DNA from: Mesorhizobium ciceri WSM4083
GTDB taxonomy: Bacteria > Pseudomonadota > Alphaproteobacteria > Rhizobiales > Rhizobiaceae
DNA length: 64,000 bases
Reading direction: 5' to 3'
NCBI RefSeq assembly: GCF_000519305.1
Contig: NZ_JAFG01000015.1
Span: 183 to 64,182 of the forward strand
Shown here one piece after another: positions 41,626 to 50,224 of the stretch. A model generated the notes under the pieces. That model searched no databases. It saw nothing but the letters and a program-made list of their open reading frames with translations, and was not told the origin of the DNA. The position numbers and the translations under genes were made by a program. The number at the start of each line of letters is the position of its first letter. The first letter of the stretch is position 1.

Positions 41626-42450
41626 CTACATCGGCCGCCTTATCTGCTGTGCCCGCTCGGGCTCGACCACCTTGCGGTAGAGATGCCAGGTGGCATGGCC
41701 GAGCACCGGCATGACGACGGCGAGCCCGGCAAACAGCGGGATCGAACCGATCACCAGAAGCACGGCGACCAGCAAGCCCCACAGCGCCATTTGCAGCGGG
41801 TTGGCCATCACCGCCCTGGCCGAGGTCTCGATCGCCGAAACGGCGCCGACGTCACGGTCGAGCAGCAGCGGGAAGGTAACCACGGTGGTGGCCAGCACGA
41901 TTACGGCGAAGACAAAGCCCGCGGCATTGCCGGCAAGGATCAGCGTCCAGCCCTTGCTGGTGGTCAGCACGTCGCGGATGAAACCACCGATCGAGGCCGG
42001 CGGCTGGTCGCCGAACAGGCCGGTGTAGATCGATTGCGCGGTGTAGAGCCACAACAGGAACAGCGCCACCAGCATGATGCCGATGACGGCGATCGACGGG
42101 ACAGCCGACGAGCGCCGCACCTCGAACGCGTGCCGCCAGGAGGTGTTCATGCCGAGTTCGCGCCGGCGGCTGATCTCGTAAAGGCCGAGCGCCGCAAACG
42201 GCCCGACCAGCGCGAAACCCGACATCAGGGGATAAATGAGCTGGATGGCATTGGCGCCGGACGTCCACTGCGTCAGGATCAGGCCGACGATGGGATAGAT
42301 CAGGCACAGGAACACGTAGTGCGATGGTTTTGCCCAGAAATCCTCGAATCCGAGGCGCAGCGCATCCCAAAGGTCCGACGTGGTGATGCGGCGCACCGTT
42401 GGCTGCACATGCGTTCCACGTGCGTCCGCCATGACATGAAAGCCGGCCAT
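41626..42450 (-). CDS. DUF2189-family membrane protein
   Basis: A 274-residue inner-membrane protein with about six long hydrophobic helices and the family pattern RRITTSDLWDALRLGFEDFWAKPSHYVF near the N terminus and FPLLLDRDVGAVSAIETSARAVMANP in the second half. Members are sometimes labelled cytochrome c oxidase subunit I-like, but no haem ligands are evident. The ATG at 42450 has a very strong GGGAGGAAGG site. Function unknown. Confidence 0.85.
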   Translation of the reverse strand: MAGFHVMADARGTHVQPTVRRITTSDLWDALRLGFEDFWAKPSHYVFLCLIYPIVGLILTQWTSGANAIQLIYPLMSGFALVGPFAALGLYEISRRRELGMNTSWRHAFEVRRSSAVPSIAVIGIMLVALFLLWLYTAQSIYTGLFGDQPPASIGGFIRDVLTTSKGWTLILAGNAAGFVFAVIVLATTVVTFPLLLDRDVGAVSAIETSARAVMANPLQMALWGLLVAVLLVIGSIPLFAGLAVVMPVLGHATWHLYRKVVEPERAQQIRRPM

Positions 42451-42658
42451 AACCTTCCTCCCGTGTGTCGGGGCGGTCACCGCCTGGATGGCCGCCAGAG
42501 CTGCCACTTCAAGATCAAGAGGCATGATAGCAGAGTTGGCGGCGATTGTCGCCGCGTCAATTGCCTGGGGCGCAACTCCTCGTAGTGTTCAACTCTCCGT
42601 ATGGCCTCTCATATGGCGTGCCTCGGCAGTCTTTCGTTTTAGCCAATCATTGTTCTGC

Positions 42659-42688
42659 ATTTTAGCATTTACGTATTTTAGCATTTAC
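42659..42688. repeat. AT-rich direct repeat upstream of the second TadG-like gene
   Basis: ATTTTAGCATTTAC occurs twice, separated by GT (42659-42672 and 42675-42688), about 60 bases before the ATG at 42750. The surroundings are unusually AT-rich for this window. It could be a tandem regulator-binding site in the promoter. The rest of the 299-bp gap back to 42451 holds no gene I can see. Confidence 0.5.
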
Positions 42689-42749
42689 TTAATTACTCGT
42701 AGGGATCTCTGGCGTATCACCTGAGCTTTACGAGGTTCGGCGAGGAACT

Positions 42750-43973
42750 ATGTTCGCATTGAGAGGCTTCTGGTCTTCGGAGCACGGCAACTTTGCCATG
42801 ACGACCGCCATCGCGATGCTGCCGATAATGATTGGTTTGGCCGGCGCCGTTGATCTGATCGGCACGAGCCATGACGCCTCGCAACTGCAGAACTCGCTGG
42901 ACGCGGCGGGGCTCGCCATCGGCACGAAGTTCTCTCCCGATATGGCGGCCGGCGATGTCCAGGAGCTTGGGCTGCAATTCTTCGCCGCCAATATGAGCGT
43001 GGCCGACCAGCAGGAATATTTGGGCAGCGTCTCCGCTTTCGCGGCAACGGCAAGCGGCAGCCCAAGCGCCTACTTTATCTCGCTGTCGTCCAGCATAAGC
43101 CGCCCAAGCTTCATCAGCGCCTCGGCCCCCTGGCAGGCCTCCCGCTCGGCCTCGGTCAAGATAAAACCTGGCGCGCAGGCCTGCGTGCTGGCGCTCGATC
43201 CGCATGCGTCCGCCGCCGTGAACCTCCAGGGCTCGACCAACGTCTCGATGGACAATTGCCTGATCGCGGCGAACTCGGACGCGTCCGATTCCGTCAACAG
43301 GGGTGGCTCCGCACTGGTTTCAGCCGGCTGTGTCTCAACCGTCGGCGGCACCAGCGGACTGTTGCCACCCAGCGCCAGTCTCGCCTGCGGAACGCCGCAC
43401 GAACATAGGTACGCGTCCTTTGATCCATTGGCCGACGTCGTTCCTCCCCCTTACACATTGTGTTTGCCTGTCCCGAACGGCAAAACCTATACGCTGTCGC
43501 CCGGCACTTATTGCGACAAGACATTGTCGGGGGACATCACGCTTGATCCGGGCGTCTACATCATGCGCGGCACCACCATAAAGCCAGGGGGGAACGGCAG
43601 CCTGGCTGGCCAGGGCGTGACCATATTCCTCATGGAAAGTGCTGAGATCTACATAAATGCCAATGAGAAGGTGAACCTTTCCCCGCCCACCAGCGGCCCT
43701 TATGCTGGCATCACCATTTTCCAGGATCACGGCAACACGTCTGCTCTGACATTGAATGGCGGCGCAAATTCCGTGCTCAGCGGTTTCATCTACGCGCCGG
43801 ACGCGCCCATTTCCTACGCCGGCAACTCTGATATGAGCGCCCAGGGCGACTGTCTCAGGCTTGTCGGCAATACGATTCAGATGACCGGAAACTCGTCCGT
43901 CAAGTCGGACTGCGCGGCGGCGCTTGGAAATCGCACAATGTACGCCGATCGGATGATCACTCTGGTGAAATGA
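42750..43973 (+). CDS. TadG-like pilus-assembly-related protein with beta-rich C-terminal domain
   Basis: A 407-residue protein with the TadE/TadG leader RGFWSSEHGNFAMTTAIAMLPIMIGLAGAVDL in outline (short cytoplasmic part, one membrane helix). It has no von Willebrand MIDAS motif. The extracellular part contains Cys residues (QACVLALDPH, MDNCLIAAN, SAGCVST) and a repetitive beta-rich C-terminal region (YTLSPGTYCDKTLSGDITLDPGVYIMRGTT in outline; GGANSVLSGFIYAPDAPISYAGNS), reminiscent of a beta-helix. It is a shorter relative of the protein at 38868. AT-rich promoter DNA and direct repeats precede it. Confidence 0.82.
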   Translation: MFALRGFWSSEHGNFAMTTAIAMLPIMIGLAGAVDLIGTSHDASQLQNSLDAAGLAIGTKFSPDMAAGDVQELGLQFFAANMSVADQQEYLGSVSAFAATASGSPSAYFISLSSSISRPSFISASAPWQASRSASVKIKPGAQACVLALDPHASAAVNLQGSTNVSMDNCLIAANSDASDSVNRGGSALVSAGCVSTVGGTSGLLPPSASLACGTPHEHRYASFDPLADVVPPPYTLCLPVPNGKTYTLSPGTYCDKTLSGDITLDPGVYIMRGTTIKPGGNGSLAGQGVTIFLMESAEIYINANEKVNLSPPTSGPYAGITIFQDHGNTSALTLNGGANSVLSGFIYAPDAPISYAGNSDMSAQGDCLRLVGNTIQMTGNSSVKSDCAAALGNRTMYADRMITLVK

Positions 43974-44030
43974 GAACGACAGGCGGCCCAAGCGGTAGCG
44001 TTGAGAAAAATGGCGGTCCCCTTTAACAAT

Positions 44031-44060
44031 GCCGGAGTGCGGCGGCGACCGCACTCCGGC
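44031..44060 (+). terminator. Strong hairpin after the second TadG-like gene
   Basis: GCCGGAGTGCGG, a six-base loop, then CCGCACTCCGGC: a perfect 12-bp stem between convergent genes. It probably serves as a bidirectional terminator for the TadG-like gene and the glutathione transferase gene. Confidence 0.7.
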
Positions 44061-44109
44061 AGATCAGCGCCTCTCACAAAGGCACATCCTGGTTGAAAAC
44101 AGAGTATCG

Positions 44110-44826
44110 CTACGATTTCGCCGCCGCCGCGAAGTGATCGATCACCTCAGTCAGGGGGACGTGGCCAAGGCAGGCGCCAGAACCGGCGGGCTGTTCGCCA
44201 TCCTCGACAGCCAGCGCATAACGCACGGCCGGATCGGATTCGATGCGAAGGCGCAATCCGGCCAGCTTGGGATAGGCAGCGCCGTCGATCGCCTGGTGAA
44301 ATTCCGCCCAGCGCGCCACGCCGATCAGCGTGATATCGGCCAGCGTCAGCCGGTCGCCGACCAGGAAATCCGTGTCGGCGATCATCGCCTCGAGCCGATC
44401 ATGACGTTCCGCAACGACCTTGCGGCCGAACTCCCGCAAGGTCGCCTTCAGCGCCGGTTCATCCGCCGCCATTTCCAATGCCACCCAGAGCGGGCTGAAG
44501 GCGGCGGTGAAACCGGTGTTCACGAAGGCCATCAGCTGGTGCATGCGGTCGGCTTGCGGCGTGCGCGGTTCGAAGCTGATGCGGCGCTGTGTGTCGCGGG
44601 CTTCGAGCCACGAGGCGATGGCCATTGTCTCGGTGAGCACCCGGCCTTCGTCGGTGATCAGCACCGGCGTTTCCTGACGGTCGTTGATGCTGGCATAGGC
44701 ATCGTTTTTCATCTCGGTGAGCATGTCGACGCGGCACAGGCGATAGGGTTGCCCGACGCGTTCAAAGGCAGCGACAAGCCCCATCGAGCTTCCCGCCGGG
44801 AAGCCATAAAGCAGGATAGGTTCCAT
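44110..44826 (-). CDS. Glutathione S-transferase family protein
   Basis: A 238-residue GST. The N-terminal thioredoxin-like domain has ILLYGFPAGSSMGL, the cis-Pro in RQETPVLITDEGRVLTETMAI and the glutathione-binding Glu-Thr; the C-terminal helical domain has DFLVGDRLTLADITLIG. The active residue near the N terminus is probably Ser (GSSMG). It is divergent from an HxlR regulator that may control it. The substrate is unknown. Confidence 0.9.
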   Translation of the reverse strand: MEPILLYGFPAGSSMGLVAAFERVGQPYRLCRVDMLTEMKNDAYASINDRQETPVLITDEGRVLTETMAIASWLEARDTQRRISFEPRTPQADRMHQLMAFVNTGFTAAFSPLWVALEMAADEPALKATLREFGRKVVAERHDRLEAMIADTDFLVGDRLTLADITLIGVARWAEFHQAIDGAAYPKLAGLRLRIESDPAVRYALAVEDGEQPAGSGACLGHVPLTEVIDHFAAAAKS

Positions 44827-44932
44827 TTGTTTTCTTCCGTGGTTGAGAGGATCACGCCGCGCAGCGAAACTTGACCCTAAACGCTGGTCGTCCCATGTAA
44901 ATTACGCACAATTCTGTAACCAGGATCCGCCC

Positions 44933-45295
44933 ATGAAAGACGTCGTCTCACGCTGCCCGATCGAAGAGACCATGCGCGTGCTCAGCGGCCGCTGGCCCAC
45001 GCTGCTGCTTTATTATCTGAAGGACGGGACCAAGCGGTTCAGCGACCTGAGACGTGACAACCCGACGGTGTCGCATCGCATCCTGACGCTGGAACTGCGC
45101 AAGCTGGAAGAAGCCGGCATCGTGCGCCGAACGGCCCGCTCGGGCTATCCGCTGCGGGTTGACTACGATCTTACCGCGCCGGGCCGCAGGCTTGTTCCAC
45201 TCATCGACGCGCTGGGCTCGTGGTGGGAACGGACCGAAGACGACCGAACGGGCCGATCCCCGACTTCGGACGTAAATCTCGACACCGCCGCCTAA
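44933..45295 (+). CDS. HxlR-family transcriptional regulator
   Basis: A 120-residue winged-helix protein of the HxlR type: CPIEETMRVLSGRWPTLLLYYLKDGTKRFSDLRR in outline, then SHRILTLELRKLEEAGIVRR and the wing PLRVDYDLTAPGRRLVPLIDALG. A conserved Cys near the N terminus (position 8) could sense electrophiles or redox changes, as in other family members. It is divergent from the GST gene, which fits such a role. Confidence 0.92.
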   Translation: MKDVVSRCPIEETMRVLSGRWPTLLLYYLKDGTKRFSDLRRDNPTVSHRILTLELRKLEEAGIVRRTARSGYPLRVDYDLTAPGRRLVPLIDALGSWWERTEDDRTGRSPTSDVNLDTAA

Positions 45296-45366
45296 AGCGC
45301 CGGTTAGACCGAGTTTTTCGCCGCCCTGCCCGGCAAAAGCCATGATCGCCACTATCTCAGGTGGGC

Positions 45367-45876
45367 ATGACCATTGCGAAAACCGAAAACCACCCGATCC
45401 CGAATCTGAACAGGCGCATGGTGCTGACCGGCCTCGCGGCCCTGACGGGCCTCGCCGCCTGCAGCACCGTTTCACTGCCGACCGGCGAAGGCGCCGGGGT
45501 CTCTTCCTCCGCCACCAGCACGCTGGCCAGCATCCGCGCCTCGGCCGGGCTTGCGCCGCTGGTCCCCGACCGGCAGCTCGAACAGGCTGCCCTGCAGCAG
45601 GCCGGCTACATGGCGCAGCGCCGCCGCATGAGCCACACCACCGGCTGGGGCAAGGATTTCGCCTCGCGCGTCAAGGACAATCGAATTTCCGGCGCCGCGG
45701 CGGAGAACATCGCCGAGGGTCGTTTCGACCTCGAGAAACTGTTCGACATCTGGGTGCATTCACCAGGCCATCGCCGCAACATGCTCGACCCGCGCTTCAC
45801 CCGCTTCGGCCTTGCCTATGTGCGCGACGGCAGCGACAGCAAGCTCCGTTACTGGAGCCTGGTGCTCGGGAAATAG
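45367..45876 (+). CDS. CAP/SCP-family secreted lipoprotein
   Basis: A 169-residue CAP (cysteine-rich secretory, PR1-like) domain protein. The N terminus has an RR pair, a hydrophobic stretch and a lipobox-like GLAAC at about residue 32. The CAP core shows LEQAALQQAGYMAQRRRMSHTTG, GAAAENIAEG and WVHSPGHRRNMLDPRFTRFGLAYV, which carries the conserved His and Glu of the cavity. Bacterial CAP proteins have unclear function (membrane or sterol interaction, stress). The ATG at 45367 is preferred over a GTG at 45361. Confidence 0.9.
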   Translation: MTIAKTENHPIPNLNRRMVLTGLAALTGLAACSTVSLPTGEGAGVSSSATSTLASIRASAGLAPLVPDRQLEQAALQQAGYMAQRRRMSHTTGWGKDFASRVKDNRISGAAAENIAEGRFDLEKLFDIWVHSPGHRRNMLDPRFTRFGLAYVRDGSDSKLRYWSLVLGK

Positions 45877-45878
45877 CG

Positions 45879-47411
45879 CTAATCCATATGCGCTGCCGGC
45901 GCGCCGCCGGCAGGCGCCTGCTTGGGCTTGCGCAGCAGGAAAACAAACGGGATGGCAAGCAGCGTCATGACCATGAGTATTTTGAAGTCATTGACGTAGG
46001 AAATCATCATCGCCTGGAGATTGACCATGCGATCGACCTGCGAAAGCGCCGTCGGATCGCCGCTCGCGGCGGCTGGAGAGACCGCCCACAGGTTCGGGTT
46101 GAACGGGTTGATGAAGGCCGAAAGCTCGGCGTGATTGACCTGCGTGTTGCGCACCATCAGAACCGTCACGACCGACACGCCGATGGACGAGCCAAGATTG
46201 CGCACAAGGCTGAACAGGGCCGTGGCATCGGTGCGGAAGCGCACGTCAAGCGTGGCGAAGGCGACGGTCGACAGCGGCACGAACACCATTCCCATGCCCA
46301 GACCCTGGATGACGCCGGAGCTGATGATCAGCCAGTTGTCCATCTGCGGCGTGAAGCTGGACATGGTGTAGAGCGACTGCGCGGTCAGGAGGAAGCCGAT
46401 GACGACCAGGATTCGGGCGTCGATCTTGCTCATGAGCCGCCCGACGACCAGCATCGAAATCATCGTGCCGACACCGCGTGGCCCTATAACGACGCCGATG
46501 GTGACCGTCGGATAGCCGAAGATGGTCGACAGCATTGGCGGCAGCAGCGACATCGAGGCCAGGATGAGCACACCCATGACGAAGATGAACGCCAGCCCGG
46601 TCACGAAATTGCGGTCGAGGAAGATCTTGGGATCGATGAAGGGGTGTTCGGCCGTCATCGTGTGAATGATGAACACCCAGAAGCCGGTGAGCGAAAGACC
46701 AAGTTCGATCCAGATCTCGACCGAGGAAAACCAGTCGACCTCGCCGCCGCGGTCGAGCAGCAGCTGAAGCGCGCCGACGCCGAGCGATATCATGGCGAAG
46801 CCGAAGAAATCGAAGCCGCGCACGCGCCGGGCAACGGCCGGTAAGTAGGCGGCCATGCCGAGAAAGGCGACGATGCCGACCGGCAGGTTGATGAAGAACA
46901 CCCAGCGCCAGTTGAAATTCTCGGTCAGCCAGCCACCCAGCGTCGGGCCCAGAATCGGCCCCAGCATGATGCCGGCGCCCCAGATGGCCATCGCCTGGCC
47001 ATGGCGTTCCCTGGGGTTGATGTCGAGCAGGAAGGTCTGCGACAGAGGCACGATCGCCGCGCCGAACACGCCTTGCATCAGCCGGAAGAACACTATGCTC
47101 TCCAGGCTCCAGGCGACGCCGCACAGCATTGAGAATATGGTGAAGCCGACCACCGCCGTCAGGAACAGTTCCTTGCGGCCGAAGCGATCGGCCAGCCAGC
47201 CGGTGACCGGCGTCATGATGGCGGCGGCAACGATGTAGGAGGTCAGCACCCAGTTGATGTTGTCCGGCGAGGCGCCGAGATCGCCGGTCATGGTCGGCAG
47301 CGCGACGTTGGCGATCGTCGTGTCGAGCGCCTGCATGACCGTCGCCAGCATGAGCGCGACCGTGATCAGGCCGCGATGCGGCACTTCTTTGAAGGGTTCG
47401 GGCGTGCTCAT
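45879..47411 (-). CDS. DHA2-family multidrug efflux MFS permease (EmrB-like)
   Basis: A 510-residue MFS transporter with 14 hydrophobic helices. VMQALDTTIANVALPTMTGDLGAS, the ADRFGRKELFL loop, and LGPILGPTLGGWLTENFNWRWVFFINLPVG are the hallmarks of EmrB-type DHA2 proteins. It should pair with the EmrA-like adaptor encoded upstream on the same strand. Between the two is an unusual 303-bp structured spacer. Confidence 0.93.
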   Translation of the reverse strand: MSTPEPFKEVPHRGLITVALMLATVMQALDTTIANVALPTMTGDLGASPDNINWVLTSYIVAAAIMTPVTGWLADRFGRKELFLTAVVGFTIFSMLCGVAWSLESIVFFRLMQGVFGAAIVPLSQTFLLDINPRERHGQAMAIWGAGIMLGPILGPTLGGWLTENFNWRWVFFINLPVGIVAFLGMAAYLPAVARRVRGFDFFGFAMISLGVGALQLLLDRGGEVDWFSSVEIWIELGLSLTGFWVFIIHTMTAEHPFIDPKIFLDRNFVTGLAFIFVMGVLILASMSLLPPMLSTIFGYPTVTIGVVIGPRGVGTMISMLVVGRLMSKIDARILVVIGFLLTAQSLYTMSSFTPQMDNWLIISSGVIQGLGMGMVFVPLSTVAFATLDVRFRTDATALFSLVRNLGSSIGVSVVTVLMVRNTQVNHAELSAFINPFNPNLWAVSPAAASGDPTALSQVDRMVNLQAMMISYVNDFKILMVMTLLAIPFVFLLRKPKQAPAGGAPAAHMD

Positions 47412-47714
47412 GGCGTGGAACTTCCAGCAGGTAACAAAAACGTGTACAAGGGGTTTCCGGGCGGCAACGCCTTCCGTTGAGAGACCCTCGTCGCGGTGGG
47501 ACGCGATCGTCGATGTGGGGGTTACATCGACTGAAAGTCTCTGATGAGCGGATGCCTGCCGCCCGGAAACATGAGGACCGACGGGTCCGCGTCGGAGATT
47601 TCAGCTTTCGCCGGGCCGCTACGCGGCGCGTCCAAACGCTGATCCTCCAGCTCCTCCCATCAGACCAATCCTGCTATTCACCTCCGCCGCTGGTCCTGCG
47701 GCAATCTGTTCACG
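47412..47714 (-). promoter_or_regulatory. Structured intercistronic spacer between emrA- and emrB-like genes
   Basis: No gene is seen in this 303-bp gap. A perfect 14-bp inverted repeat (GTTTCCGGGCGGCA at 47453-47466 and TGCCGCCCGGAAAC at 47557-47570) encloses 90 bases that contain a TCGATGT/ACATCGA hairpin and GAGAC/GTCTC arms. On the transcript the closing stem ends about 40 bases before the emrB-like ATG, so it could act as a leader that controls efflux-pump translation. I recognise no known riboswitch class. Confidence 0.5.
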
Positions 47715-48896
47715 TTACTGCGCGGCCTCGCCAGCCGTGGCGTGACCGAAGATCGAAGGCAGGCCACGCGTCACGCCGGTGTCGACGGTAACGGTGGCGC
47801 TCATGCCGGTGCGCAACGCCATCTTGGCGTCCGCATCGATGAGTTCGAGACGAACCGGGATGCGCTGCGTTACCTTGACCCAGTTGCCGGTGGCATTCTG
47901 GGCCGGCAGCAGCGAGAACTCGGCTCCCGTGCCGGCGCCGATCGCCTTGACCGTCGCCTCGAAGGTGCGCCCTGGATAGGTGTCGACCACGATCTCGGCC
48001 TTCTGGCCGGGCTTCATATGGGTGAGCTGCGTTTCCTTGAAATTGGCATCGATCCAGGTGTCGCCGGTCTCGACCAGCGAAAAGAGCGGCGTGCCGGAAC
48101 CGACATACTGGCCGACCTTGAACGACGAGGCCTGGCTGACAATGCCGTCCGCCGGCGCCTTGACCGTGGTCTGGGCCAGGTCGTAGGCCGCCTTGTCGCG
48201 CGCGGCGAGCGCGGCCATCACGGTCGGGTGCTTGTCGGTCTCGATATCGGGATTGCCGCCAAGGGCTGCCTTGGCGCTGATGATGCCTTGCTCGGCAACC
48301 GCCAGCTGCTGCTTGGCCTTGTCGAGATCGTTCTTGGCTTCGTCGAGCGACGATTTGGCGTTGATGCCCTTCTGGGCGAGGTCGGCGGCGCGGTCGAACT
48401 GCGACTGGGCGAAGGCGACCTGGCTGGCGTCGGATTTCTGCTGCGCCATCGACTGGCCATAGGCCGCGCGCAACTGCTCGACATTGAGACGCGCGCCCGC
48501 CACCGCCGCGTCGGCCTGCGCCAACGCGATCCGGTATGGCTCTGGGTCGATGGCAAACAGCTCGTCACCCTGCTTGACCAGCTGGTTATCGAAGATATCG
48601 ACCTTGACGATGCGGCCGGCCGTGTCGGAAGCGATCGACACCTTGGCCTGCTGCAGATTGGCGTTCTCGGTCTCCTGATAGCGGCCGCCGGTGACCCAGA
48701 CATAGCCGCCGCCGACAGCCAATGCCGCAGGCAGCGCGACCATCAGCAGGAAGCGGCCCAGCCGGCGCTTTTTCTTCACGGGCACTGGGGCCGGCTGCAC
48801 CGGGGGAGCAACCGCCGCCGGGGCTGCGGCCGGCTGCGCCGGCGCTTCCATGTCCAGTTCGGTCACTTTCTCGTCTATCTTGGCTACCGCGTTCAT
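47715..48896 (-). CDS. HlyD/EmrA-family efflux adaptor protein
   Basis: A 393-residue membrane-fusion protein. After a Pro/Ala-rich cytoplasmic segment, one membrane helix (RFLLMVALPAALAVGGGYVWV) is followed by biotinyl-lipoyl-like halves (ASDTAGRIVKVDIFDNQLVKQGDELFAIDPEPY in outline; VKAPADGIVSQASSFKVGQYV) around a long coiled-coil hairpin, and a C-terminal beta domain. It links the EmrB-like permease to an outer-membrane channel. Its ATG overlaps the marR stop by four bases. Confidence 0.93.
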   Translation of the reverse strand: MNAVAKIDEKVTELDMEAPAQPAAAPAAVAPPVQPAPVPVKKKRRLGRFLLMVALPAALAVGGGYVWVTGGRYQETENANLQQAKVSIASDTAGRIVKVDIFDNQLVKQGDELFAIDPEPYRIALAQADAAVAGARLNVEQLRAAYGQSMAQQKSDASQVAFAQSQFDRAADLAQKGINAKSSLDEAKNDLDKAKQQLAVAEQGIISAKAALGGNPDIETDKHPTVMAALAARDKAAYDLAQTTVKAPADGIVSQASSFKVGQYVGSGTPLFSLVETGDTWIDANFKETQLTHMKPGQKAEIVVDTYPGRTFEATVKAIGAGTGAEFSLLPAQNATGNWVKVTQRIPVRLELIDADAKMALRTGMSATVTVDTGVTRGLPSIFGHATAGEAAQ

Positions 48897-49372
48897 GCTG
48901 CTGCGCCCTCTGTATTCTTCACTTTTTCAATGGACGGCGTCTCGTCGTCGGTCAGGTTGCGGACCATCGCCTCAAGCCCCTCGATGAGGACGCGACGGGC
49001 TTCCGGCTTCACGCCGACCAGCGATTCCTCATAGACTTCTCCGGCAATGCTCTTGATCACGGCGTAGGCATCGCTTGCCTTGGGCGTCAGGAAGATCATG
49101 CGGACGCGACGATCGGCGGCGTCGGAACGACGCTCGATCCAGCCGCCCTCCTCCATGCGGTCGACCAGGCGCGAAACGCTGATCGGCTCGATTTCGAGAA
49201 GTTCGGCCAGCCGCGCCTGCGCAACACCGTCTTCCTTGGCAACGCGGACCAGAAGCCGCCATTGCGCCGAAGAAAGCCCCAAGCCACTGGCCCTCGCCTC
49301 GAAGCGCTTGCGCATCAGGCGCTGCACGTCGTGGATCAAGAAGCCCAATCTGTCGATGCCATCGGAAACCAT
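48893..49372 (-). CDS. MarR-family regulator of the efflux operon
   Basis: A 159-residue MarR-type winged-helix repressor: GLGLSSAQWRLLVRVAKEDGVAQARLAELLEIEPISVSRLVDRMEEGGWIERR in outline, then the wing SDAADRRVRMIFLTPKA. It is the first gene of the operon and overlaps the adaptor gene by four bases. A palindromic operator lies just before its start, so it probably represses its own operon until a drug binds. Confidence 0.93.
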   Translation of the reverse strand: MVSDGIDRLGFLIHDVQRLMRKRFEARASGLGLSSAQWRLLVRVAKEDGVAQARLAELLEIEPISVSRLVDRMEEGGWIERRSDAADRRVRMIFLTPKASDAYAVIKSIAGEVYEESLVGVKPEARRVLIEGLEAMVRNLTDDETPSIEKVKNTEGAAA

Positions 49373-49383
49373 GAGCGGGATAT

Positions 49384-49403
49384 ATAATAAGCGTGCTTAC
49401 TAT
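49384..49403. promoter_or_regulatory. Palindromic MarR-type operator
   Basis: ATAATAAGC and GCTTACTAT flank a two-base GT spacer: 9-bp arms with one mismatch, 12 bases upstream of the marR ATG and within an AT-rich promoter-like stretch. The position fits autoregulation and could also affect the divergent lipid operon that begins at 49568. Confidence 0.6.
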
Positions 49404-49567
49404 TCAAGATGCCGCGTTGCACGAGCAGCCGGCAAATGTGCATGACAGCTTTGCCGGCCCAATCATGGTTATCGATTTGCGAACGCATGATGGCCGCGCC
49501 GCCTCTCCGCTGGCCGCGTCTGGCATATTGATGTACAGCCGCTGAACAGGATCGGGGGATCAACGCA

Positions 49568-50176
49568 ATGCCGACGCTTTACGCTCTCAAGCCGGCCTTC
49601 CAGGGTCGATTGCGGCCGCTGGTCAATCGGCTGGCGGCAATCGGGGTCACCGCAAACAGCATCACCATCCTGGCCGCCGTGATGTCGGTCGCGGCCGGGA
49701 CGGCGATCGCGATCTGGCACGAATGGCACTGGCTGCTGTTGCTTATCCCCGCGGTGATGTTCGTGCGCATGGCGCTGAATGCCGTGGATGGCATGCTGGC
49801 GCGGGAACACGGGCAGGCCTCGACGCTCGGCATGTATCTGAACGAGTTGTGTGACGTCGTTTCGGACCTCGCGCTGATTCTCCCTTTTGCCGTCTTTCCC
49901 GAATTTGGCGCATGGGGCGTCGTCGCCTTCGCGGTATCGGCCGTGCTGACCGAGTTTGCCGGCGTGCTCGGCATCGCCGCCAGGATCGGGCGTAATTATG
50001 CCGGGCCGTTCGGCAAGAGCGACAGGGCGCTGGCGCTCGGCGTTGTCGCCGCGCTGTGTGCCGCCGGGCTGTGGCCGGCATCCATAACGCCGTTTGTGTT
50101 TCCGGCCATGGCAACGCTTTCGCTGCTGACCGCCATAAACCGGATACGCGCCGGCCTTATTGGCAGCGCCAGCTGA
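49568..50176 (+). CDS. CDP-alcohol phosphatidyltransferase (YnbA-like)
   Basis: A 202-residue inner-membrane enzyme of the CDP-alcohol phosphatidyltransferase family, which joins the phosphatidyl group of CDP-diacylglycerol to an alcohol. It has about six hydrophobic helices. The signature reads NAVDGMLAREHG, QASTLGMYL and NELCDVVSD in order, aligning with D-x2-DG-x2-AR-x8-G-x3-D-x3-D; the first and third Asp are both Asn. This may be a feature of its subfamily. It opens a six-gene operon with a methyltransferase fusion, a phosphatase fusion, an acyltransferase and a CdsA homologue. The acceptor alcohol is unknown. Confidence 0.9.
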   Translation: MPTLYALKPAFQGRLRPLVNRLAAIGVTANSITILAAVMSVAAGTAIAIWHEWHWLLLLIPAVMFVRMALNAVDGMLAREHGQASTLGMYLNELCDVVSDLALILPFAVFPEFGAWGVVAFAVSAVLTEFAGVLGIAARIGRNYAGPFGKSDRALALGVVAALCAAGLWPASITPFVFPAMATLSLLTAINRIRAGLIGSAS

Positions 50177-50224
50177 GCATCGAGGCTCGCCATGCCGCCA
50201 GTGGGGCCGCCAGAGGGAAAGACC

